Source of the DNA: Candidatus Obscuribacterales bacterium | Lineage (GTDB): Bacteria > Cyanobacteriota > Vampirovibrionia > Obscuribacterales > Obscuribacteraceae | Length of the DNA: 64,000 nt | Assembly (NCBI GenBank): GCA_019752635.1 | Contig: JAIELX010000073.1 | Coordinates: 1 to 64,000, forward strand | Reading direction: 5' to 3' | Shown: positions 43,102 through 52,700 of the stretch, in pieces | How the letters are laid out: every line of letters starts with the position of its first letter | Numbering within the stretch: the stretch's first letter is position 1 | Notes under the pieces: model-generated | The model's input: only the letters and a program-made list of their open reading frames with translations | Databases searched by the model: none | Told to the model about the DNA's origin: nothing | Program-made: the position numbers and the translations under genes

Positions 43102-45039
43102 ATGGAAGAACCGCCTCCGTTGGAGTCCCTCCGTGCCGCACAAGAGGCTCTGCCTCCTCAGCTCAAACTCTCTCTGCTCATCGGTGAAGGGGGGGGCGGG
43201 GTTGTTTACAAAGCTAGGCACCTCCCCCTGGACATAGACGTTGCGGTAAAAGTCCTTAAGCAGTCAAATCCAGTTCAGTTCAAGCGCTTCCAAGTCGAGG
43301 CGGCCAATATTGCGCAGCTGGACCACCCGAATATCGTAAAGATCAGAAAATTTGGTGTCGAAAAAAACAACAGTCCGTTCATTGTTTGCGATTTTATAGA
43401 TGGAGAAACCCTTGCTGAGCGCCTTTCACGCGGTCCAGTCAACGGCGAGGAGTTTAGGGACATATTTGTTGACACGCTAAAGGCGCTGGAGTACGCGCAC
43501 TCAAAAGGCATTATTCATCGTGATCTAAAGCCTTCTAACATTATGCTCTGCGCTGGCGATGCCGCTGGTGTCAAACTGGTCGATTTTGGTATTTCTAAGA
43601 ATCTGCTGGCTGAGGACCAACACCTCACAGGCACGCAGGATTTGATTGGTACGCCACAATACATGAGCCCGGAACAGTGCACCAACGCGAGTTTGGACGC
43701 GGGTTCAGACATTTATTCCATTGCCTGCATCATGTACGAGACCATTTGCGGGCAGCCACCGTTTGCAGGGGAAAGTGCACTGCAGACTGTTCTACTTCAA
43801 TCGAATGCGCTTCCGCCGTCCCTTGTAAAGCAACGACAACTGGCGAAGATCCCCGGACAGTTGCTTGCTCTGATTGACCGCGGCTTGGCTAAAACAAGCG
43901 CGGAACGACCTTCTGTCGCCGAGATGCTAAAAACATTGCAAGACATGAGAATTGATTGGTCCGTTCCGCATTCCAGTCCAATACAACGGCAAGAGCAAGA
44001 TGCTCAACGCAAATTGCCTATGATTGGTATCGCTGTCAGCATCGTTGGACTAATCTTTTGGGGCTTGATCTTCATTCATCTAAGTTCGCAGCCTCCCGCC
44101 CCGAGCATGTGCGATGGAAAAGGCAGCACGGAAAAACTTAGAAGCAGACGTCAGCCGAAGCAAAGGCTGAAGGACTTAAAGGACCGCTATATGAGCGGCT
44201 TTACGGAGCAGGATGCTATACAAGCCCTGAATGAGCTTGACCGAATCAGAGAAAAAATTCGCGATAAAGATGTTGATGCACAGACTACAAAGTATTGGGC
44301 ACGCATGCTGGAGGGGATGTTACGCGAAGATCTGAAGCAGCATGAGCTGGCGCGCGCACTATTCGTTGAGGCCTCGCAGCAGTGCCAGCGTGTCGGGTCT
44401 CCTGCCGCAGTTGAGTCGCTGTTCCGCGTAGCGGAGGTAGAAACCAAGCTGGGCAATTCCGGGCATGCGCTGACTATCATCAATCAAGCTCTGGCTCTTA
44501 AAGAACCCGTATCAGAAACTCCCATTGATCCGATCGGTATTGACGGAAAACAAGGGGGGATTATCCAAAGGCTTCATCACCTAAGATCAACTTTGTATCT
44601 GAAAAGTGGCAAGATAGACAGTGCTGAAGCCGATTTGATTGAAGTGTTAAAACATCCTGTAGCCCGGCATATTGCCCTCTTCGAAGTTGTTGCCACTGGT
44701 TCACTGGCAGAAATCGTGCATCGAAAGGGTCGCCATGGCGAAGCACTTGATTTACTTGATGACGGGCGAAGAAGATTGGCTGCTATGCGTGGCGATCTCT
44801 CGGTGGCTGAGGCGGCTTGTTCCCTTTCCAACGCTTGCGTTGTGCTGGGAAAGTTAAAAGAGGCGGAGGGTTTGTTGCTTCTAGCTAAACAAAAGGCTGA
44901 TCAAAGTTCGTTTGTGACGGCACGTGCAACTCTCAAAAACGATATAACGAAACGGCTTCAGTTTGTTCGTATCCGTTTGGGCGAGAATTGCCGAGGTCGC
45001 GGTGACCAGCGTCGGCGCACTCCGGCGGGTGAGTCTTGA
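43102..45039 (+). CDS. Ser/Thr protein kinase with membrane segment and TPR domain
   Basis: 645 residues from ATG 43102 (GGGGAAG 6 nt upstream); the longer frame to 43039 has no ribosome site. Classical bacterial kinase: glycine loop IGEGGGGVVYKA, Lys in VAVKVLK, catalytic HRDLKPSN at 139-146, DFGIS, and GTPQYMSPEQC. All catalytic residues are standard, unlike the two kinases at 7-11 kb. A membrane segment lies at ~304-327 (LPMIGIAVSIVGLIFWGLIF). The outer ~310 residues are Lys/Arg-rich, then five or six TPR-like helix pairs (ALTIINQALAL, AEADLIEVL, EALDLLDDGRRRL). PknB-like layout with TPR as the sensing part. Confidence 0.93.
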   Translation: MEEPPPLESLRAAQEALPPQLKLSLLIGEGGGGVVYKARHLPLDIDVAVKVLKQSNPVQFKRFQVEAANIAQLDHPNIVKIRKFGVEKNNSPFIVCDFIDGETLAERLSRGPVNGEEFRDIFVDTLKALEYAHSKGIIHRDLKPSNIMLCAGDAAGVKLVDFGISKNLLAEDQHLTGTQDLIGTPQYMSPEQCTNASLDAGSDIYSIACIMYETICGQPPFAGESALQTVLLQSNALPPSLVKQRQLAKIPGQLLALIDRGLAKTSAERPSVAEMLKTLQDMRIDWSVPHSSPIQRQEQDAQRKLPMIGIAVSIVGLIFWGLIFIHLSSQPPAPSMCDGKGSTEKLRSRRQPKQRLKDLKDRYMSGFTEQDAIQALNELDRIREKIRDKDVDAQTTKYWARMLEGMLREDLKQHELARALFVEASQQCQRVGSPAAVESLFRVAEVETKLGNSGHALTIINQALALKEPVSETPIDPIGIDGKQGGIIQRLHHLRSTLYLKSGKIDSAEADLIEVLKHPVARHIALFEVVATGSLAEIVHRKGRHGEALDLLDDGRRRLAAMRGDLSVAEAACSLSNACVVLGKLKEAEGLLLLAKQKADQSSFVTARATLKNDITKRLQFVRIRLGENCRGRGDQRRRTPAGES

Positions 45040-45128
45040 TCAGAATTAGCTTTCTGTACAAGCGTGAGGTGCTAACTGTGTCATCGTGCTAGCATTGCAG
45101 CTACCTACAGTACGAGAGAGAGCTAGAA

Positions 45129-45434
45129 ATGACAGCCAGCAATGACAGAATCGACCATTTAGCAATTCCCGTTAGTAACGTGAAGGAATCTGTTGAGTGG
45201 TACACGAAGCAGTTTGCCTGCACGGTGAAGTACCAGGATGAGACGTGGGCGTATCTGGAATTCCAGAATATCAACCTGGCGCTGGTAATACCGGGACAGC
45301 ATCCCGGCCATCTCGCTTTCATACGTGATGATGCAGAAACCTTCGGGCAACTCAAAACACATCGTGATGGAACGCAGTCTTGCTACGTTAAGGATCCGTC
45401 GGGCAACTCAGTCGAGATAATGAAACCGTATTGA
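45129..45434 (+). CDS. VOC-superfamily (glyoxalase-like) protein
   Basis: 101 residues, one VOC unit pair: DHLAIPVSNVKESVEWY at the front, W-A-YLEFQNINLALV, GHLAF, and YVKDPSGNSVEIMKP at the end. Metal ligands His10, His61 region and the final Glu of VEIMKP are in place. VOC proteins include glyoxalase I, fosfomycin-resistance enzymes and dioxygenases; the short length suggests a dimeric enzyme or binding protein of unknown substrate. Convergent with tryptophan dioxygenase. Confidence 0.88.
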   Translation: MTASNDRIDHLAIPVSNVKESVEWYTKQFACTVKYQDETWAYLEFQNINLALVIPGQHPGHLAFIRDDAETFGQLKTHRDGTQSCYVKDPSGNSVEIMKPY

Positions 45435-45457
45435 TCCTGCGTGGACGTCGATTCCCA

Positions 45458-45481
45458 CCGGGCAAGGCGAAGCCCCCCCGG
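45458..45481. terminator. GC-rich hairpin between convergent genes
   Basis: CCGGG (45458-45462) pairs with CCCGG (45477-45481) around an inner GGC-GAA-GCC stem, in the 78-bp gap between the VOC gene and tryptophan dioxygenase. Position fits a shared terminator; no T-run. Confidence 0.4.
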
Positions 45482-45512
45482 GAGCGCGGCATGCCGAAAA
45501 GACTGCGACTCG

Positions 45513-46475
45513 TTACGAGTGGCCGAAGGGGCAACCTTGAGAAGGTTGATCGAGGGCCGGTCCGCTTCCGTATGCGGTTGAAGCTGCATCGTCGGAACTA
45601 TCGCCAGGCATTTTGAAGTACGTTCGCAATTGCCAGAGTTCCGGGAAGCACCGTTTGTCCAGTGTTGAGCGTAAGTATTGAACTCCTTCGCTGCCACCGG
45701 TTCCGCGCCTGAAGCCGATGATGCGTTCGACCACCGTCACGTGGTTGAAACGCCACAAAAAGATTTGCTCGTCAAAGTCCAACAGCGCTTCTGCCAAGTC
45801 GAGCAAATCGCCGTATTGATCTTCATCCTCGTAAACTTTCATCAGCTCCAGGATGCGCTTCTCACGCAAGACCGCAGCCTCTTCTTCATTCTTGCCCGGT
45901 TCGACAGGAAGATCAAAACCGCGGCGCCGCATCAGCTCGAAGAACAGCTCGGGTAATGCGGGACTATTAAATCGCGCTTGCAGTGATTCGAAAGCTTCGG
46001 AGTCTTGTTGAAAATGCTCCAGCACCGACGGCGATTTTAGACCGCCAATGAATTCAAGTTCTCGAAACTGACTTGACTGAAACCCGCTGGCGGGAGTCAG
46101 AGCCGCTCTGAAAGCAAGAAAATCGCGCGGTGTCATGGTCTCGAGAATGTGAATCTGCTGTACTAGCAGTTTCAAAATACTGGCAATGCGTCTCAGGTAA
46201 AAGACTGCCTTGCGTGTTTTGTCCTGCTTGATCAAACTGATTACTTCGTCCAGTTCGTGGATAATCAGTTTGAACCAAAGCTCGTAAGACTGGTGTATGA
46301 CTATGAAAAGCGGTTCGTCATGATGCGGTGGCTCTGACTGGCAGACTTGCAATTTTTTCAAGTCTGCCACTTTCAGGTAGCTATTGTACGTAAGAGGAGA
46401 ATGTTGAGGCGTTGCATCAGGCTCCGGCTTTTCGCCGGGACACGACGGCGAGGATTCCCGAGTCTTTCCAGTCAT
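45513..46475 (-). CDS. kynA: Tryptophan 2,3-dioxygenase
   Basis: 320 residues from the ATG at 46473-46475 (GGGAGGG 5-6 nt upstream); the longer frame adds 17 residues. Heme enzyme that opens the indole ring of L-tryptophan to N-formylkynurenine. Marks: LTYNSYLKVADLKKLQ, HHDEPLFIVIHQSYELWFKLI-type block, R-D-FLAFRAALTPASGFQSSQFRELE, and WRFNHVTVVERIIGFRRGTGGSEGVQYL with the heme His. The last ~30 residues (ending CPFGHS) extend past the usual end. No kynurenine formamidase or kynureninase lies nearby, so the pathway continues elsewhere or the enzyme supplies kynurenine alone. Confidence 0.95.
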   Translation of the reverse strand: MTGKTRESSPSCPGEKPEPDATPQHSPLTYNSYLKVADLKKLQVCQSEPPHHDEPLFIVIHQSYELWFKLIIHELDEVISLIKQDKTRKAVFYLRRIASILKLLVQQIHILETMTPRDFLAFRAALTPASGFQSSQFRELEFIGGLKSPSVLEHFQQDSEAFESLQARFNSPALPELFFELMRRRGFDLPVEPGKNEEEAAVLREKRILELMKVYEDEDQYGDLLDLAEALLDFDEQIFLWRFNHVTVVERIIGFRRGTGGSEGVQYLRSTLDKRCFPELWQLRTYFKMPGDSSDDAASTAYGSGPALDQPSQGCPFGHS

Positions 46476-46781
46476 CACGCCCTCCCTCTGCTGCCTGCTA
46501 TAGCCCAATCTCGACGACCGAGGCATAGTATGGCAGAGCTTTTCTTGCCTGTGCTCAAAGCCAGTCTATTTATTTCTATTTATCCAACTATGTTCTTGAA
46601 TTCCGCTGCCACGGTGGACCCTGATCGCTCACCGGGTTTACCGGCATTTCTATTCTGGATAAGACGAATCTATTGTGCGGCGGCCGGTTTTCCTAAGGCG
46701 TGCAGCCGCGCCGGCGAGTAGCTCCCGGCACACAACTTTTGGTCATTAGAACAGTTACTCGCAAGGGGTAGCCAGTCGGCG
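46476..46781. other. Intergenic region (306 bp)
   Basis: Between the start of kynA and the end of the 2,494-residue gene, both on the minus strand. Holds the kynA promoter. I saw no dyad or RNA strong enough to report. Confidence 0.45.
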
Positions 46782-49700
46782 CTATTTTGACGGTTTATAG
46801 GTCCAACCGGGTCTGGCCGCATCAGCCAGTGCTTGCTTCCACGAAGCTAGCTGTTGAGCCGTAGCCTTGTACGAATCGGCGACATCAGACTTGGCCTTCG
46901 TTTCACAGCGACTTACGACCACGATGGCCGGTTTGCCGTTTGCATCAGTGGTAACAACCATTAGAGTGCGGTGCAGTCCGTTTCCGACACGCCAAGACAT
47001 TCCGAATCCACGAACGCTATCTACCTCTGGTTTGCCAGTAGCGCCGGTGCGTTCCACATCGACACGCAAGTCCAGATCTGGACGGCGCACACTGCCATCG
47101 CCATACAACCCGGACGCCATCTGCTTCATGACTTCAGGGGGTAGATCAGCAAGGTGTTCAACAAAGATCGGATCGCCCTTAATCGGCGAGCCTTCCATAT
47201 CGATTACCCTGAAGGTAACTGCCTCTCCTGTCGGTCCCTTCTGAACAATGATGTGGTTTGTACGACCGGATTCATCCGTACACTTGATCAGATGATTGCC
47301 CTTGTCGGTGGTTCCGACCAATTCAAAATTGGTGAATTTGCCTTTGCAGAACTCATGCTCCGACAATACTCGAACCATGTTGTCACCACCGGGAAAAAAC
47401 TGAAGTTTCGGTACAGGCGGTTCATACCTGATCACCCGTTCGAGCGTCGGCTGGTCGATACCGAGCGAATCGCGATTCTTGAAGAGCCACTGTTTCTCCT
47501 GTGTCGTGATCTCTTGCCCGTTCTTCATTTGGTTTTCAAATCTATTTCGTACGATTTGATTGAACTCGTTCAGCATGCCGTGTGATTCATACATTAACCG
47601 CAGCATTTGGAAACTTCCTTCGCCGGCAACGGTGAACATGTAATTGTTCGTCGGATCATCGAGAACTCGCTCTAGTCCAGCTTTCATAGACCGGTCCACA
47701 AAGGCCTTACATGAAGGGTCCTGGAGATGCACGCCTCTTTGTTCCAGAAACAAAGGCAGTTGCATTAGGCCATTAACATCGCGACAAGACTCTGCCACCA
47801 CACGCAGTGCAGTAAGCTTGTCTACGGCATCTTCCGCGCTGGTAAATTTCTTCACCATTTCCGGTAGGTTCTCAACCAAATGTCTGGCGGCTTCAGGGTG
47901 CGCGGACCGCAACGCCTGCACCACTTCAAAATAGGCGAAGATCATGTCTCCCTTGTTCATGCCGTCCATGACAGCTTTGAACTCTTGCAGCTTTGGCAGA
48001 GAGATGTTCGAATCCAGCACGAAGTCCATACGAAATTCAGGAACCTCTTTGAACAAAGATTCCATTTGCTTCGCGATGTCCAGTCGTTGAGGCAGTTCCG
48101 GCGACTGTGCCAGCTTGCTCAAATTATCCCTGAACTGCTGTATGGCATGCGAATCACCTGCGTCAAAGGCATTCTCGACCGCTTCACTTTTCATGAATTC
48201 GTTGAACGACTCCAAATTCTTCAGTGGTGTCTTTGGGTCGAGCAGCGTCTCAATAGGCGGACCAATTCGAGCAGCGCGAGGATCTTTCAGCACTTCTGTC
48301 ACATGAGCCAAGCGTTGCGGCAGATCAGGAGCGCTGGCTAATTGTCCCAACCTGTCACCGATTACTTTTAGCGTTTGTGGATCTGAAACTCTTAGAGATT
48401 CGCTCAAGGCTGCCATAAAAGCATCACGTTCGGCACTCTTGATTTTGTTGCCGTTAACGTGACCGTCGAGTGCATCTTTTACTTCAGCGATTTGCTTCTT
48501 GATGCTGCTGTAGTCAGTGGGCATGTCGCCGGCAAGAGCCCTTTCGCGAACCCGTCGAGGATGGTCCGGTCCGTATGGCCGGTAGTCTTTATTTTGCGGC
48601 AGCCCGGAGCGTTCGTTGTGGAAGAGCTGATTGTTGTTCCTGGGATCATATATGGTGCGTTTCGCGCCAGGCCCCGTTAGCGTAACCCATGCGTGTGGCT
48701 GGCCATTCCAAGTGCCGGTGGTGACTTCGGCCTTGATGCCCATCTTCTGCGCAAGATATTTGAGCACCATTGCCTGGTCCAAGCACACAGCGGAGCGCCT
48801 GGCGATCAGGTCGCCCACCATTATGTGTTCGCCGTTACTGTCGAGACGCCCGGCAACCTTATTCATGCCGGATCCCTGACGAATACCGGGTTGACCGCCG
48901 AATCCTTCGTCAACAACCCGCGGTGTCATGCGTTCATGCACATAATCAGTCAGTGCTTGCATCAACGCAGCATCGTTACCCTTAAGGTGAGCAAACTTAG
49001 ACATGGCATCGGCTTCGAATTGTTGCAGCACGGGATCTCGTGCCGCATCAAACACACGAGGCCGGACCCGATTACCACCGGGTAATTCCTCGCAGTAAAC
49101 AAAGCCCTTCGGAATTTCGGAAACGACTGGTGTTTTCGTCATGTCGACCGGCTTGGCGCCACGATTTTCCGTGCCCATGTCGCGAACCGGCAGCACGGAG
49201 TAGCGGTGGCTTTCCGAGCGCATAAGCGAAACTTCTTTGCCTCCAATCACCAGTTTGTCAGTGGCACGCAGCGCAACTATTTCGTTTGCCGGCACGGTGG
49301 TGCGCTTACCATCGGCATGAACAACTTCCACCGGGGCACCGCCCGTGGAGCGAACATAGAAGCCCTTACCATCGGTAGTCATTATGGCACCACCGCCTAA
49401 ATCGGAAATGCGAATGTCCGCTCGACTTCCAGGTCCTATAACCACCTCTCGACGTCCTGCTGCGGCAATTTCCATTGACTGCCCGTCAACCGTGACCTTC
49501 AAGGACGGCTCGGTTCTGATTGCTGGCCTAAGCTGCGCCATTTCTGCTGCGGACAGTGCTGTAATCTTGAAATTTTCCACACGAATTGCAACGGGACCTT
49601 CCGGGGAGTTTGTCACCTTAAGAACCGTGCGGGCCTTGCTATCAAAGAAATAGGACACACCGTCGTCCTGAGCGATCCGTATGTGCTGATCGCCTTGCTG

Positions 49701-52700
49701 GAACTTTTGCTCTTGAGCAAAACGGCTCTCTTGGGGCCTCTCAGTGAATCGAATCACAGTGGCGCCACCGTTTTTCTCTGCAACTGCATAACCACGGCTG
49801 TAAGCAGTAGGCTGCCCCTGTCCGCCGGGCTCGGCGAGCACCACGGGGGCTGCTCGATCATAGGACAGTACGCTTTTGCCGCCACCTTCCACGGTGCCAG
49901 CCGGGTGAATAGGAGCCTGTACTTCAGAGGCAGACATATGAACGCCCTGCTCGAGTCTGGGCATCGGTCGCTCGGGTACTTTCACTGATGGTGACTCGAC
50001 CGGTCCAGCTTCCAGCTTTCCGCCAGGGTGAGTTAAGTCGGCAGGCTGCTCGCCTTTACCTCGACCAGTGTCTTCCATCAGGAATGGAGGTGTCCCTGGT
50101 TTTGCATCACCGGCGCGTAGTTCCCACTTGCCGCCGGCTACCTTTTTTACTTCGAATCCTTGTACACGCATGTGATCTGCAAACTGCTTTTCTGTCACGC
50201 CATCTTCAAGCTTGAATTTGCAAATTTTGCCGTCCATTTTGGCTTGTGAGAGCAACTTCAGTTTCAGTTTGCCACCCTGCAAACATGCCAGTCCTATAGC
50301 AACGCCGAAACTCAGGCTCCGCTCGGCTTCCTCACCGGCCTCGTGAACCTTTTTGCGTCCGATCTCATCTAAAATTAACTCTTCGCCCGCGCTTTGCGCT
50401 AATGCGAACGAAAGATTTACGGAAAACTCCTTTGACAGAGTTCTAAGAAAATCTTTCATGAATTCACCTGTAGCCCCGGGAAGGCGACCCAACCCTTCAG
50501 CTTGTGCTGACTTCAGTGCGAGCTTCTCGGCATTGGGCGCCGGATTCTTTAACAACGCTGCTGTCTGCTGCTTTGACAGACCGGCGATCCTGCCGACAAT
50601 AGCGCCTGATACCAAAAACGTAGCCCAGCCAATCAAAAGTTCTTTGCCGTAGTGGCTGCCAACTTTATCGAAGAAATCGCCAATGATTTCAAGGTCGTCC
50701 TTGCCGGACAACGCGCCTTTCTCTTTCTGGCGCAACCAATCGCAGACAACGGCCCCGTTTGAAACACGAGGGCCAAAACCACAATAGCCACCCTGGTTAA
50801 TCTTGAACATAAACTCTGTTGCAATTTCGGCTCCTGCAATTCCGACCGATGTGATAAGCAGCCCGCCCAATATGGGACCTCCGACTCCACAGGTGGCCAG
50901 TGTAAGCGCTACAGCAGCTACACTGCCGATGATTGCCGGACCGTTGTCTTTCATCCAGCTCCAAGTACCCGTAGGACGAAGCTTACCGTCCGTCACAAAG
51001 CCGACGAGCGAACGTGCCTCCTTGTTGAAGGTTGAATTGCGATCGAATACATCAATGACTTGTTTGTAGCTGTTGATTCGTTTGGCAAGTTCTTTTCTGA
51101 GGTCTTCATTTGCCTTCCATTCTTCCCTCGAAAGTGCGGAGGCTTTATTGGAAAGAACGTTTACTGCCTCCGACATTGCCTTAACTCGGGCTCGCATTTG
51201 ATCGACTTCGTCTTGTGAAACACTATCAAGCTTGCCCAGAATAGACTCCCTTCCCTGCTTGCTTAGCTGTTCAAGGAAGGACTTGCTGACGTGATCTTGG
51301 TGTTCTTGGGCTTCTTTGACCTTTCTGGTAAAGTCAGTGAGGTCGCCGGAGATATCACCGGCGATGGTAGACAGTTTGGCGGCCAACGGGTCCGTATCTA
51401 TTAGAGCAAAGGCAAGCGTTTTGTGAGTCTGATAGTCAAACTTGGACCAATTCAGATTCGCTAGACCCAGTTTGTATGGCGGATTGCCTGGAATGTCCCG
51501 CAGCCCCAAAGCTTGGTTGAACGCTTCAGTTTTGTCGGTGGAGTACTTCGGCAACTCGATGGACTGAATGTTTCCACGCTCAAGTTGATACTGTGCAATC
51601 GATTTCCCCTCTGGAAGAAGCGGGCATCTGACATAGAGATCTCTCCAAATTTCAGGAGCCATCCATTCAAGTGCTCGACCATATACAGAGACCAATTGAA
51701 AGGCTAACTTTGATGCACTGTCCACATCGCCTGAGTTCCATTTGAGACGATATTCGCGTGCCGTCTCGGCTATTCCGGTAGCACCATCTTCTTTGAGTTC
51801 CGCAGAGATGGAGAGAATCGATGCCAACTCTAAATGTAATTTTTCAGTCCCTCTGCGGTTTCTGAAGAGCCCACCAGGTAGCCGATCTAGCGCTTCTAGC
51901 GCTTCCTTGAGCTTGTTCTCCGCCAGCAGTTTTTCTATTTGGACCACTCCCTCGAAAGTCCAAGGGTTGTCCTTGAAAACATCAGTTGCCAAAGTCGCGA
52001 TTTCGTTTTTCAGCTGCACAAGTCGCTCGGACGGATTCCCAAATTCGGCTTCGTAACTCTGCTTCGTCGTTGCCATCGTGGAGGAATCATTACTATCAAG
52101 CTTTTGAAGAAGCATTGCATTGGGAGAATTTTTGAGCGAGTTTACAGACATTAGCTTGAGAATCATTTCCGGTTGAACCTTTGCGTTCATCCAGCGAATG
52201 TTCTCTCTTTGCAGTTCCGATAGCTCGTCCCATTTCAGTTTGGCCTTGAGGTCCTTATCTGGCTCCATCCAACCCATTACCGATTTTTCTCCATCGGTGA
52301 GGTTTGTCCATCCCATGAGCCTGGCGCGCAGCGCTGGTGAAAGATTGTTGACATAGTCGATATTTGCAATAACACGCTGGAACATTTCTTTGCCCGAGAG
52401 GGTGTCTGATTGCAAATTCTTTTCAATCGTGTTAGCCAAGTCAACGACCCAATTTTCGGGAACCTTATGAGGCATTCCTTTCATTTGAGTGATAACCATC
52501 GAAGTAGGCAGTTCTTTGTAGCAAAGCAAAAGAACTCTGGCCGCCTCTTCTCTCAAACTCTTGTCGGCATTCACGTCATTGAGGACGTTTTGAAGCTTCT
52601 CCAGTGCCTCAATTTTCAATTTTTGAACTGCTTCCGGGCCCAGCGCGGTGACGAGCAGCATTTCTGTTGCCTTGTATTTGTCTGACCACGGTTTGACACC

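Noticed and set aside
45431..45616. Hairpin-rich stretch and a basic 61-residue frame between VOC and kynA, at first reminiscent of a group II intron domain V
   Set aside because: The catalytic AGC triad and proper lower stem are missing, no reverse transcriptase is near, and most of it is the coding end of kynA on the other strand.
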